A DNA stretch of 64,000 bases from Nocardiopsis alba DSM 43377 (GTDB taxonomy: Bacteria > Actinomycetota > Actinomycetes > Streptosporangiales > Streptosporangiaceae): contig NZ_ANAC01000009.1 in the NCBI RefSeq assembly GCF_000341225.1, positions 1-64,000 of the forward strand. The letters run 5' to 3'. Below, in pieces: positions 12,072 to 20,221 of this stretch. The notes beneath the pieces were generated by a model. It was given only the letters and a program-made list of their open reading frames with translations. It had not been told where the DNA came from and did no database searches. The translations under genes were made by a program, and so were the position numbers. Within the stretch, counting starts at the first letter, position 1, and every line of letters starts with the position of its first letter.

Positions 12072-12611
12072 ATGACGTTCTCCAGGCCACCGGACACCCC
12101 CCTCGAACGCGCCCTGTACCGCGCGCCGATCTGGATCTACCGGCTGGGGCTGGGCTCGCTGTTGGGACGCCGGTTCGTGCTGCTCACCCATAGGGGACGC
12201 AACAGCGGCGAGGCCCGCCAGGCGGTGCTGGAGGTGGTGGGGCGCAACGACGCGACCGGGGCGATCCTGGTCGCCTCCGGGTACGGAGGACGCTCCCAGT
12301 GGTTCCGTAACATCCGTCGAGAGCCGAAGGTGCTCTTCCAGACGGGCCGCCACCGGCATAGGGGGACGGCCGAGTTGCTGCCGCCTGAGGAGTCGAGCGC
12401 GGCGTTGGCGCACTACGCGCGGCGCCACCCCGGATCCGCGCGGGGGCTGTTTCGGGCGCTGGGGCACGGGGACGATCCGTCCTCGCGACTCCTCGAAGAG
12501 CTGGGGGCCGACCCCGAGAACGGGATCCCGATCGTACGTCTGTCACCGTCCGTGCCGCCCCGGCCGAACGATCTTCTGGGCGAGGCCCCGGCCGACGTCG
12601 TACCGCGGTGA
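12072..12611 (+). CDS. DDN-family nitroreductase-like F420-dependent oxidoreductase
   Basis: A 179-residue member of the deazaflavin-dependent nitroreductase (DDN/FDOR-B) family. Family marks are the N-terminal amphipathic helix (ALYRAPIWIYRLGLG), LLTHRGRNSGEARQAVLEVV, LVASGYGGRSQWFRNIRREP and VLFQTGRHRHRGTAELL. These enzymes use reduced coenzyme F420 to reduce quinones, nitro-compounds or other electrophiles; the physiological substrate is unknown. The start at ATG 12072 has GAAGGGA upstream; the reading frame extends upstream to 11754, but that part is on the opposite side of the AraC-GNAT start and is not coding. It is convergent with mshC, with a shared hairpin terminator between them. 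Confidence 0.85.
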   Translation: MTFSRPPDTPLERALYRAPIWIYRLGLGSLLGRRFVLLTHRGRNSGEARQAVLEVVGRNDATGAILVASGYGGRSQWFRNIRREPKVLFQTGRHRHRGTAELLPPEESSAALAHYARRHPGSARGLFRALGHGDDPSSRLLEELGADPENGIPIVRLSPSVPPRPNDLLGEAPADVVPR

Positions 12612-12621
12612 CGGAGAGGAT

Positions 12622-12660
12622 CCGCGCCCGCCCCAGAAGAACCGGTCGGGGCGGGCGCGG
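12622..12660. terminator. bidirectional hairpin between DDN oxidoreductase and mshC
   Basis: Perfect 13-bp stem CCGCGCCCGCCCC / GGGGCGGGCGCGG (12622-12634, 12648-12660) with a 13-nt loop, between two convergent stop codons. Confidence 0.85.
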
Positions 12661-12675
12661 AAGCGTGTCCGACGA

Positions 12676-13902
12676 TCAGGGGAGTTCGACGCCGAGCAGA
12701 GTGGCGACGGTCGTGCGCGCCAGGGCCGGGGCCCCGGTGTCGCCACCGCCCTCGGTCAGGGCGAGGTCGACCCAGCGGTCCACGGCGGCCAGGGCGGCCG
12801 GAGAGTCCAGGTCCTCGGCGAGGGCGGCGCGCACCTCGGCCAGCAGGGGCGCCGCGTCGGGCGCGGACCCCAGGGCGAAGGCGGCACGCCAGCGTCCGGC
12901 CCGCTCGACGGCGGTGGACAGCTCGGCGTCGGTCCACTCCCAGGCGGCGCGGTAGTGGTGGGTGAGCATGGCCAGGCGGATCACGCCCGGCTCCACCCCC
13001 TCGGCCCGCAGCTTGGAGACGAACACGAGGTTGCCCAGGGACTTGGACATCTTCTCGCCGTTCAGACCGACCATGCCCACGTGCAGGTGGTTGTGGGCGT
13101 TGGGTCGACCGGTGACGCATCGGGCCTCGGCGGCGCCCATCTCGTGGTGCGGGAAGATCAGGTCGTTGCCGCCGCCGTTGAGGTCGAACTCCGGGCCGAG
13201 ACGGTCCAGGGCGATGGCGCTGCACTCGATGTGCCAGCCGGGCCGGCCTCGGCCGAGGGGGCTGTCCCAGGCGGGCTCGCCGGGGCGTTCGGCGCGCCAG
13301 AGCAGCCAGTCGAGGGGGTCCTTCTTGCCGGGACGGTCGGGGTCGCCGCCGCGCTGACCGAACAGCGTCAGCATCTCCTCGCGGTCGAGGTGCCCGATCT
13401 CGCCGAAGCGGGACGCCTCGGCCACGGAGAAGTACAGGTCGCCGTCGACGTCGTAGGCGGCACCGCTCTCCTTGATCCGCAGGGCCAGCTCGCTGATGAG
13501 GTCGACCGACTCCACCACACCGACGAAGGAGGTCGGCGGGATGATCGACAGGGCCGCCATGTCCTCACGGAAGACGTCGATCTCCCGGTGGGCCAGGTCC
13601 CGCCAGTCGACCCCGGTCGCCTCGGCCCGCTCCAGGAGGGGGTCGTCGATGTCGGTGGTGTTCTGGACGTAGTCGACGTCGTGACCGGCGTCGCGCCACA
13701 CCCGGTTGACCAGGTCGAAGGTGAGATAGGTGAAGGCGTGGCCCAGATGCGCGGCGTCGTAGGGGGTGATCCCGCAGGCGTACATTCCGGCGGTGGGACC
13801 CGGCGTCGTCGTCCTTATCCGACCCGTGGCGGTGTCGTGGATACGCAGGGGGCCGCCGGTACCCGGCAGGGGGACGATGTCAGGCGCAGACCATGAACGC
13901 AT
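12676..13902 (-). CDS. mshC: cysteine:1D-myo-inosityl 2-amino-2-deoxy-alpha-D-glucopyranoside ligase
   Basis: A 408-residue MshC: joins cysteine to GlcN-Ins in an ATP-dependent step of mycothiol biosynthesis, the actinobacterial thiol buffer. It is a cysteinyl-tRNA-synthetase paralogue without the tRNA-binding tail. Visible are Cys43 in [16 protein letters not shown] (zinc ligand plus HIGH-type signature), Cys227 in WHIECSAI, the HHE at 252-254 and the KMSKS loop [10 protein letters not shown] (284-288). The [11 protein letters not shown] and [14 protein letters not shown] blocks are typical of MshC rather than CysS, and the length fits. No SD precedes the ATG at 13902; TAGTCT lies 6 nt upstream, so the mRNA is probably leaderless. 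In many actinobacteria mshC lies near the pup/pafA region, as it does loosely here. Confidence 0.95.
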   Translation of the reverse strand: MRSWSAPDIVPLPGTGGPLRIHDTATGRIRTTTPGPTAGMYACGITPYDAAHLGHAFTYLTFDLVNRVWRDAGHDVDYVQNTTDIDDPLLERAEATGVDWRDLAHREIDVFREDMAALSIIPPTSFVGVVESVDLISELALRIKESGAAYDVDGDLYFSVAEASRFGEIGHLDREEMLTLFGQRGGDPDRPGKKDPLDWLLWRAERPGEPAWDSPLGRGRPGWHIECSAIALDRLGPEFDLNGGGNDLIFPHHEMGAAEARCVTGRPNAHNHLHVGMVGLNGEKMSKSLGNLVFVSKLRAEGVEPGVIRLAMLTHHYRAAWEWTDAELSTAVERAGRWRAAFALGSAPDAAPLLAEVRAALAEDLDSPAALAAVDRWVDLALTEGGGDTGAPALARTTVATLLGVELP

Positions 13903-13908
13903 GAGGGA

Positions 13909-13914
13909 AGACTA
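13909..13914 (-). promoter_or_regulatory. putative -10 element of mshC (leaderless start)
   Basis: TAGTCT on the minus strand with a 6-nt gap to the mshC ATG and no SD in between. Same arrangement as metH, the M50 protease and the RecB-like gene in this window. Inference. Confidence 0.4.
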
Positions 13915-14006
13915 TCCGCACGTGCCCGTGCGGAACGCACCGATATCGGGTGTGGTCCCGGGTGATGATCAACGCAGGTGGAGTGGGAATACCAGGATCC
14001 TCCCGG

Positions 14007-14192
14007 TCACCTGGGCACCGGCGTGATCCTGATCCCTCCGATGAGGAGGGCGCTCAGCAACGCCGTGATCCCGCAGAGCGCCGCGAGGAGCTCGTTCCCC
14101 AGACGCCAGTGCAGGAGTGCCCCGCTGAAGGAGACGACGTAGAGCAGCCAGTACGCTCCGGTCTCCATACGATCGGTCCCTCGGCCCGTCAT
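14007..14192 (-). CDS. small membrane protein, 61 aa
   Basis: From ATG 14192, which has AGGGGG 5 nt upstream, this encodes a 61-residue protein starting MTGRGTDRMETGAYWLLYVV. Two hydrophobic segments (about 14-26 and 32-52) separated by LHWRLGNE suggest a hairpin membrane protein. The open frame extends to 14273, but the longer N-terminus has a poorer start. I do not recognise a family. The good SD and clear membrane pattern argue it is real; homology was not checked. Confidence 0.5.
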   Translation of the reverse strand: MTGRGTDRMETGAYWLLYVVSFSGALLHWRLGNELLAALCGITALLSALLIGGIRITPVPR

Positions 14193-14374
14193 GGTGCCCC
14201 CTGCCGTGTACGCGCGGGTCTCACGCGTCTTCGACGACGGAAGAGTCGTCTCTCTGGGAGACGTCGCGTTCACGCAGAGGGTTTACGCGTCACGGCCGGC
14301 GTGACCCGATCAACAGTCCCGGGGCCGTCGCACCCTGGATGAACAGGGACGACACCCCGGAACCGGTACACCCC

Positions 14375-14689
14375 CTAGGGGTGGGCGGCGAGCTGGAGGT
14401 CGAGGAGGTCGAGGTCCTCCGCACCGGGGAGACCGGGGTCGTCCATCACCGCGCGCAGGCGCCGACGCGTGGGGCCGCTCTGCTCCCTGTGGGTGACGGG
14501 CTCGGCGGCCAGACGCCCTCGGCCGGAGCGGATCCCGGTGGGGGTGCGCATGCTCCAAGAGGTGTCGTCGGCCTCCAGAAGCAGGCCGACGGTGCCGTCG
14601 TCGTACACCCGGACCCACTGCCCCACCAGGTGGGCGGGGTCGCCCATCGGACGCAGGGCGGGGGTGGCGGCGGAGCGGGCGCTCATCAT
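14375..14689 (-). CDS. conserved-looking small soluble protein, 104 aa
   Basis: A 104-residue protein with a likely small beta-barrel core: HLVGQWVRVYDDGTVGLLLE followed by DDTSWSMRTPTGIRSGRGRL, a pattern resembling KOW/SH3-like segments. The C-terminus is acidic and Leu-rich (DLDLLDLQLAAHP). Two adjacent ATGs (14689 and 14686) follow GAGGAA. A 14-bp palindrome lies 40 nt upstream and may be an operator. Function unknown. Confidence 0.55.
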   Translation of the reverse strand: MMSARSAATPALRPMGDPAHLVGQWVRVYDDGTVGLLLEADDTSWSMRTPTGIRSGRGRLAAEPVTHREQSGPTRRRLRAVMDDPGLPGAEDLDLLDLQLAAHP

Positions 14690-14992
14690 GGCGTGTTCCT
14701 CGGAAGGGTCTCGTGGTCTTCGGACTGTTGTCTCAGATGAGACGCTCCCGCACGGCGCCTATGACGCGCTTTCGAAAAACTTCCGTCGAAAAATCTCCGA
14801 GTCGCCGTGAACCCGGCCGAACCTCGCGACATCCGCGCTCCTCAGGGCGTTCCGGACGTTCGGCCGTCGATGGGTCGTGACCGGTGACCGTACCCGTACG
14901 GCTTCTCCGTAACCCGGGATCCGGTCCCCCGTTGGCCGTCCGACATCGGCCCGCCGACCCCTCGCGTGCGCTTCGGAGGCCATGATGGGGGG
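14690..14992. other. intergenic region with AT-rich patch and palindrome
   Basis: About 300 nt between two divergent small genes. It contains the palindrome at 14730-14743 and an unusually AT-rich patch around 14768-14795 with two copies of TCGAAAAA-type sequence (TTTCGAAAAA and GTCGAAAAAT). No open frame with an SD is seen; probably promoter DNA for both genes. Confidence 0.4.
14730..14743. promoter_or_regulatory. 14-bp palindrome, possible operator
   Basis: GTCTCAGATGAGAC: 6-bp arms GTCTCA/TGAGAC with a 2-nt centre, 41 nt upstream of the 104-aa gene. Could be a repressor site; no cognate regulator can be named. Confidence 0.3.
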
Positions 14993-15112
14993 ATGAACGA
15001 CACCTTCGCCCCCGGAGACGACACGCGTTTCCGATCCAACGCCCTCATCTCGATCGTCGCCTTCGTCGGCGTGACCCTCTTGGGGGCCCTGGCCTTCCTC
15101 CTCCTGTTCTGA
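14993..15112 (+). CDS. single-pass membrane miniprotein, 39 aa
   Basis: A short gene starting MNDTFAPGDDTRFRSNALIS and ending in one hydrophobic helix with FLLLF before the TGA at 15110. G-rich sequence (GGAGG at 14976-14980 and a G-run right before the ATG) can serve as SD. An acidic/polar N-terminus plus one C-terminal transmembrane helix is typical of actinobacterial membrane miniproteins. The perfect hairpin just after its stop supports an expressed gene. Function unknown. Confidence 0.55.
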   Translation: MNDTFAPGDDTRFRSNALISIVAFVGVTLLGALAFLLLF

Positions 15113-15120
15113 TCGCCCCC

Positions 15121-15145
15121 GGGGAGGGCCGCAACGGCCCTCCCC
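15121..15145. terminator. bidirectional hairpin between miniprotein and NRDE gene
   Basis: Perfect 11-bp stem GGGGAGGGCCG / CGGCCCTCCCC with a CAA loop, between convergent stops at 15112 and 15161. Confidence 0.85.
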
Positions 15146-15160
15146 TCCCATGGGGCGGGT

Positions 15161-15955
15161 TCAGACCTCGATCGTCCGCCAGGCCTTCGGATCCGCGGGG
15201 TCGGCGGTGAAGGCGTAGCTCAGGGAGTCCCGCCCCAGCGCCAGCAACGTGACCGATCCCGTCGACCACACCTGACCGTCCCCCAGGTCGGCGTGGGCGA
15301 TGAGGGCGGAGGGGTCCCCCTCGGTGAGCCCCACACCGGGCGAGCGCGGGGTCTCGTGCGCGGCCCGGGTGATCAGCCCCGGCCACTCCCCCCAGATCTC
15401 CTCGACCGTTCGGGGCCCGTCTCCGGCGTCCGGATCCGGGTCGGGCCGGGTCCGGGCGAACTCCGGGGTGTGCCGGACCGCTCGAGGATCGGCCGGATCC
15501 AGACCGGTGTTGACGATGGTGGTCACCCCTCGAGGCAGGGAACGGACGTCCAGGCACCGCCCGTCCCAGCTGTACAGGGTGGCCCGGTGGGCGTCGGCGT
15601 CCAGCAGGTGGAAGGGCGCGTACCGGGTCGGGTCCTCTCCGGCCAACGGGTCTCGGTTCCCCCGTCCCAGCGCGTGCAACGGCAGATCTCCCCGACTCGC
15701 CGGATAGGTGCCCTCCCAAGGCATCCGACCGTCCCAGGGCCAGCCGTTGAGCAGTGCCGCCACCCGAGGCCGCTCCGGGTCCACGGCCAGCCAGGTGCCC
15801 CCGGCCAGACGGTCACGGCCTCCCACCAGTGTGGGCCGCTCCGGCCAGTGGCGGGCCGGACCGTCCCAGGGTCGCGAACGCATCTCGTCGCGTAACGCGG
15901 CCACGACCAGGGGTGTGGCGGCCTCGGGATCGAAACCGACGATGACGGTGCACAT
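15161..15955 (-). CDS. NRDE (TANGO2-like) family protein
   Basis: A 264-residue NRDE-family protein beginning MCTVIVGFDPEAATPLVV, with an N-terminal Cys after Met as in Ntn-hydrolase-like proteins. The family signature is present as ALRDEMRSRPWDGPARHW (variant of NRDE) and LVGGRDRLAGGTWLAVDPE, followed by ALLNGWPWDGRMPWEGTYPASRG. Eukaryotic TANGO2 has been tied to heme or lipid handling; the bacterial role is open. The start at 15955 has GGAGGGG 5 nt upstream. It is divergent from the P-type ATPase with a 278-nt spacer. Confidence 0.85.
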   Translation of the reverse strand: MCTVIVGFDPEAATPLVVAALRDEMRSRPWDGPARHWPERPTLVGGRDRLAGGTWLAVDPERPRVAALLNGWPWDGRMPWEGTYPASRGDLPLHALGRGNRDPLAGEDPTRYAPFHLLDADAHRATLYSWDGRCLDVRSLPRGVTTIVNTGLDPADPRAVRHTPEFARTRPDPDPDAGDGPRTVEEIWGEWPGLITRAAHETPRSPGVGLTEGDPSALIAHADLGDGQVWSTGSVTLLALGRDSLSYAFTADPADPKAWRTIEV

Positions 15956-16233
15956 GATGCCCCTCCGGGGGTCGTGGGTCCCCTCTCGGACGTTCGGGGC
16001 CCTGTGGTGGTGGTTCCCTCGGGCCGGGGGTGGTGCACACCCCCGTGCCATCTGGGGGGGACGACCCTACGGAACTTCGGGTGTCGTCTCCAGTCCGCCC
16101 CGGTCGGTGCTCTTCTAGGCTGAAGGCTCTCTACTCTTGTTCTCGTCGACACAGGGGCCCGTGTGACGGCACACACCTCGTGAGAACCGTTCCGGCCCCG
16201 CTCTCGCCCTCTCCGTTCGATCAGGAGTCACGC

Positions 16234-18753
16234 GTGCCCGAAGAAGCAGACCGGACCGACCGTGGTCGGGCCTCCTCGACGACGGATCGGAGGCCGATCA
16301 CCGGGGCCCCGCCGGAGCCCGGACTCTCCGGGCCCGAGGTCGCCGAGCGGGTCGCCGCGGGCAGGACCAACGACGTTCCGGTCCGTGCGAGCCGCAGCGT
16401 CGCCCAGATCATCCGAGGGAACATCTTCACCCGGATCAACGCGATGATCGCCGTACTGTTCGCGATCATCGCGGTGATCGGCCCGGTGCAGGACGGCCTC
16501 TTCGCCATGGTCATCGTGATCAACACCCTGATCGGGATCGTCCAGGAACTACGGGCCAAGCGCACCTTGGACCGGCTCGCGATCGTCAACGCGGCCCGCC
16601 CCCGGGTGGTCCGCGACGGGGCCGTGGTCCGGGTGTCCGCCCAGGAGATCGTCCTGGACGAGGTCCTGGACGTCGGCGTCGGCGACCAGGTGGTCGTGGA
16701 CGGCGTGGTGACCTGGGCCGGCGGGCTGGAGGTCGACGAGTCCCTGTTGACGGGCGAGGCCGACCCCGTGGTCAAGGCGCCGGGCGACACCGTCATGTCG
16801 GGCAGTTTCGTGGTGGCTGGCTCGGGGCGTTTCCGGGCCACCAAGGTGGGGCGTCACGCCTACGCGGCCCGTCTGGCCGAGGAGGCGAGCCGGTTCTCCC
16901 TGGTCCGTTCGGAGCTGCGTTCGGGGATCGACCGGATCCTGCGATGGATCACCTTCGCCCTGTTCCCGATCGGCGCCCTCCTGATCTACAGCCAGCTCTT
17001 CCTGGGCGGTCACGTCGCCTTGGAGCCCGAGACGGCCTCCGGTGGGATCTCCGGGCCCTTCGCCGACGCTCTGCGCAGCATGGTGGCGGCGCTGGTGTCG
17101 ATGATCCCCGAAGGGCTGATCCTGTTGACCAGCATCGCGTTCGCGGTCGGGGTGATCCGGCTGGGACGGCACCGGTGCCTGGTCCAGGAGCTGCCCGCGA
17201 TCGAGGGCCTGGCCCGTGTGGACGTGGTGTGCACCGACAAGACGGGCACGCTGACCGAGGTCGGTATGAGGCTGACCGAGATCCGCGACCTGGGCGGGGC
17301 CTCCGGCTCCAACGGCGTCCCGGTCTCCCCGACCCGTGTACTGGCCGCGCTGGCCGCCACCGACCCGAACCCCAACCCGAGCATGGCCGCGATCGCCGAG
17401 GGCTGCGCGGCCCAGGGGCAGGAGGATCCGGGTTGGAAGGCGACCGCGCTGGCGCCGTTCTCCTCCGCCCGCAAATGGAGCGGGGCGAGCCTGCTCGCGC
17501 CCGGCGGCGAGGAGCACTGGGTGCTGGGCGCCGCCGACGTCCTGGTCCCCGCGGACTCCCCCGCCGCTCTGGAGGCGGCCCGCCTGGGCGAACAGGGCCT
17601 GCGGGTCCTGCTGCTGGCCCGCGGGGACGTACGCGTGGACGAGGCCTCGGCCCCGGGCGCTCTGCGACCGGTGTCGTTGGTGGTCCTGGACCAACGGGTG
17701 CGCGAGGACTCCGGTCCTACCCTGGACTACTTCTCCGACCAGGGGGTCGACGTCAAGATCGTGTCGGGCGACCACGCCGCCTCGGTGGGCGCGGTCGGCC
17801 GCGGGCTGGGGATGCGCGGGGCGGACCGGCCCGTGGACGCGCGGACCCTCTCCGAGGACCCCGCCACCCTGGCGCGCGAGGTGGAGGAGGGGACGGCCTT
17901 CGGCCGGGTGACCCCGGAGCGCAAACGCGACATGGTGCGCGGCCTGCGCGACCGCGGCCACACGGTGGCGATGACCGGTGACGGTGTCAACGACGTCCTG
18001 GCCTTGAAGGAGGCCGACATCGGTGTGGCGATGGGCTCGGGCAGCCCGGCCTCGCGCTCGGTGGCGCAGTTGGTGCTGTTGGACGACCGGTTCGCGGTGC
18101 TGCCCCGGGTGGTGGCCGAGGGTCGTCGGGTCATCGGCAACATCGAGCGGGTGGCGAGCCTGTTCCTCACCAAGACCGTGTACACGATGACCCTGGCGAT
18201 CGTCGTGGGTCTGTTGGCGGTCTCCTACCCCTTCTTCCCCCGCCACGCGACACTGATCAACGCGGTGACCTTCGGCATCCCGTCGTTCTTCCTGGCGTTG
18301 GCGCCCAACACCGACATCGCCCGGCCGGGGTTCGTCATGCGCACCCTGCGTCTGGCGATCCCCTCCGGCCTGGTGGCGGGTGTGGCGGCGGTGACCACCT
18401 ACCTGATGGTGTTGGGCGGCCGTACGGTCCCCGACCCCTCGGACCGTACGGCCGTGGTGATCACGCTGTGCGCGACCACTCTGTGGGTGCTGTTGCTGGT
18501 GGCCAAGCCGTACGTGTGGTGGAAGGTCGTCCTGGTGGGCTCCATGGTGGGGTTGTTGACCCTGGCGATGGTGACCCCGTGGGGCCGATGGTTCTTCGAC
18601 CTCGACGTGAGCGATCCGACGAAGCTGCTGACCGGTCTCGCCGTCGCGGGGGTGGCGATCGTCGCGATCACGGTGATCCGCGTGGTGGACGACCGGATGA
18701 CGGCGCGCTCCTCGGCCGAGGAGGATCGGGTCCACGCGACCGAGAGGGCCTGA
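16234..18753 (+). CDS. P-type cation-transporting ATPase, CtpE-like (probable Ca2+ transporter)
   Basis: An 839-residue P-type ATPase. Order: cytosolic N-terminus with SGPEVAERVAAGRTNDVP, M1-M2 (about 65-102), actuator domain with TGEA at 173-176 (normally TGES), M3-M4 with MIPEGLILLTS (Pro-Glu-Gly-Leu 292-295), phosphorylation motif DKTGTLT (Asp335), nucleotide domain, hinge MTGDGVNDVLALKEADIGVA, then six C-terminal membrane helices. There is no heavy-metal CPX motif and no N-terminal metal domain; the PEGL variant and TGEA fit mycobacterial CtpE, a calcium transporter. The start GTG 16234 follows AGGAG. A strong hairpin follows directly, so it is probably monocistronic. Ion specificity is inferred. 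Confidence 0.85.
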   Translation: MPEEADRTDRGRASSTTDRRPITGAPPEPGLSGPEVAERVAAGRTNDVPVRASRSVAQIIRGNIFTRINAMIAVLFAIIAVIGPVQDGLFAMVIVINTLIGIVQELRAKRTLDRLAIVNAARPRVVRDGAVVRVSAQEIVLDEVLDVGVGDQVVVDGVVTWAGGLEVDESLLTGEADPVVKAPGDTVMSGSFVVAGSGRFRATKVGRHAYAARLAEEASRFSLVRSELRSGIDRILRWITFALFPIGALLIYSQLFLGGHVALEPETASGGISGPFADALRSMVAALVSMIPEGLILLTSIAFAVGVIRLGRHRCLVQELPAIEGLARVDVVCTDKTGTLTEVGMRLTEIRDLGGASGSNGVPVSPTRVLAALAATDPNPNPSMAAIAEGCAAQGQEDPGWKATALAPFSSARKWSGASLLAPGGEEHWVLGAADVLVPADSPAALEAARLGEQGLRVLLLARGDVRVDEASAPGALRPVSLVVLDQRVREDSGPTLDYFSDQGVDVKIVSGDHAASVGAVGRGLGMRGADRPVDARTLSEDPATLAREVEEGTAFGRVTPERKRDMVRGLRDRGHTVAMTGDGVNDVLALKEADIGVAMGSGSPASRSVAQLVLLDDRFAVLPRVVAEGRRVIGNIERVASLFLTKTVYTMTLAIVVGLLAVSYPFFPRHATLINAVTFGIPSFFLALAPNTDIARPGFVMRTLRLAIPSGLVAGVAAVTTYLMVLGGRTVPDPSDRTAVVITLCATTLWVLLLVAKPYVWWKVVLVGSMVGLLTLAMVTPWGRWFFDLDVSDPTKLLTGLAVAGVAIVAITVIRVVDDRMTARSSAEEDRVHATERA

Positions 18754-18754
18754 C

Positions 18755-18796
18755 GGCGGGTGGGGACCGACCGAGGGTGGTCGGTCCCCACCCGCC
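18755..18796 (+). terminator. strong hairpin after CtpE-like ATPase
   Basis: Perfect 18-bp stem (18755-18772 with 18779-18796), arms GGCGGGTGGGGACCGACC and its complement, 6-nt loop. It begins 2 nt after the stop codon. The longest perfect hairpin in the window. Confidence 0.9.
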
Positions 18797-18953
18797 CCGT
18801 CGCGGCTTTCCGGTCCGTCACGATGCCCCGTTCCGGGCCGGTCTCCGAACGAGTTCGGGGATCACCTGTTCCCCGGCCAGCGTGGGAACTGTGCATAGCG
18901 CTCGTCCCCCGCGATTCTGGGTGCGCTACGTGGCTGGAATGACTGGAGCGACA

Positions 18954-19526
18954 TTGAGCATCCCGAACACGCATATCCGCGCCGTCCTGGACGGTTATCT
19001 GGAGCGTTTCCCCAAAGAGGGGGACGCGGCCGCCCCCCTGATCCGCGCTCTGGGCGGTGAGCCCGCGACGTCCTCCCCCGAGACGCCCCGGGTCGGGCAC
19101 GTGACCGTCGGGGCGGTGGTGCTGGATCCGTGTTGGCGGGTGCTGATGGTCCGCGACGCGGAGCGGGAGGCGTGGTCCCTTCCGGGCGGTCCTCCCACCG
19201 ACGCCGACACCGCCCTGCACGAGGCGGCCCGGGCCCGCCTGGAGGAGGCCACCGGTCTGACCCCCGAACAGGACGGATCCGCGTCCGATCCCCTTCCCCT
19301 GGACCTGGACGTACGTCCGGTCCCCGGAACGTCGGACACGGAGGAGCCCGAAGGACGGCACTTCACGTTCCTGTACCTGTACCGGGCGACCGCCGCCACG
19401 GTGCCCGCCGGTTCCGGGGCCCTCGGTGCCCCGGCCTGGCGCCCGCACACCGACCTCCCCTCGGCCCGGCTGGCGGCGAAGATCGCGCAGGTCCTGGCGA
19501 CGGCACGCGAGGCCGTCAGAGCCTGA
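18954..19526 (+). CDS. Nudix-fold protein with a degenerate Nudix box
   Basis: About 190 residues. The Nudix fold is recognisable: GHVTVGAVVLDPCWRVLMVRD, WSLPGGPPTDADTALHEAA, and the box ARLEEATGL, then HFTFLYLYRATA. In the canonical box (GX5EX7REUXEEXGU) the catalytic R-E is here A-R and the last metal-binding Glu is Ala, leaving one of the core glutamates. So pyrophosphohydrolase activity may be weak or lost, and it may be a binding or regulatory protein. The start is uncertain: TTG 18954 has GGAG 5 nt upstream and gives the homology-like start LSIPNTHIRAVL; an in-frame ATG lies at 18939. It is preceded by the ATPase terminator. Confidence 0.75.
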   Translation: MSIPNTHIRAVLDGYLERFPKEGDAAAPLIRALGGEPATSSPETPRVGHVTVGAVVLDPCWRVLMVRDAEREAWSLPGGPPTDADTALHEAARARLEEATGLTPEQDGSASDPLPLDLDVRPVPGTSDTEEPEGRHFTFLYLYRATAATVPAGSGALGAPAWRPHTDLPSARLAAKIAQVLATAREAVRA

Positions 19527-19695
19527 TGTCGTCGCTCCGGCACCCTCCCGGAGCCGACGCGGTCGGTCGGGTTCCTCGACACACCCTCGGTCGAGACGGA
19601 AGACCCGCGCACCGTGCCCCTGATCGAACCTGATCGAATCGATCGGACACGTCGGTGCCGGGTCCTCGGCCCCTCGATTCCGGGTTCCGGTCGAC

Positions 19696-20022
19696 TCACC
19701 CCTCCCGGATGGTCATGCGGGCGATCCGATCCCCGTCGACGGTGAAGGCGAACGAGCTGAGCCCGTTGGCGTATTCGGAACGCCAGTCGCCGATCACGGT
19801 CACCCCGTCGTCGGTGATCTCGACGGAGCGCGGGGGCAACACGCCTCGCGCTCCGATGAACTCCTTGTCGCTCCAGCGCTTGATCGCCTCACGCCCCTGG
19901 AACTCCCGCCCCCAGTCGTCGACGACGCCGTCCTCGGTGAAGGCGTCCAAGAACGCCCGTTCGTCGTGCTCGTTGACCCCGGCGACGAACGAGGCCACCG
20001 GCTCGGGGATGTTCTCACTCAC
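19696..20022 (-). CDS. SnoaL/NTF2-like small protein
   Basis: A 108-residue cone-fold protein of the SnoaL/nuclear transport factor 2 type: VASFVAGVNEHDERAFLDAF, then FTEDGVVDDWGREFQGREAI and KRWSDKEFIGARG, and beta strands to VDGDRIARMTIREG. This family includes ketosteroid isomerase-like and polyketide cyclase enzymes as well as non-catalytic proteins; the substrate is unknown. Start GTG 20022 is favoured (GGAGA upstream); a longer frame begins with ATG at 20079. It stands alone between convergent and divergent neighbours. Confidence 0.8.
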   Translation of the reverse strand: MSENIPEPVASFVAGVNEHDERAFLDAFTEDGVVDDWGREFQGREAIKRWSDKEFIGARGVLPPRSVEITDDGVTVIGDWRSEYANGLSSFAFTVDGDRIARMTIREG

Positions 20023-20148
20023 GATTCGCGTCTCCGTCCCACCGTTCGGGGCCCTGACCGGCCCCTTCGCCATCCTCACATCCGAAGGAGCCGAATCCCG
20101 TCAGGACGGGCCGGAGGGTCGGGGCCGGCGCGAGGCGCGGACGAAGAA

Positions 20149-20181
20149 GGGCCCGCCGCGGAGCGTCTCCGCGACGGGCCC
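20149..20181 (-). terminator. hairpin after fxsA
   Basis: 15-bp stem with one mismatch, GGGCCCGCCGCGGAG / CTCCGCGACGGGCCC, 3-nt loop, 41 nt beyond the fxsA stop on the minus strand. Confidence 0.8.
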
Positions 20182-20221
20182 CGGCTCGGCGGGGGCGCGC
20201 CGCCCCGCGAAGCCGGTCCGA

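Noticed and set aside
16549-18735. 728-codon minus-strand frame
   Set aside because: Shadow of the P-type ATPase; low-complexity His/Arg/Gly composition.
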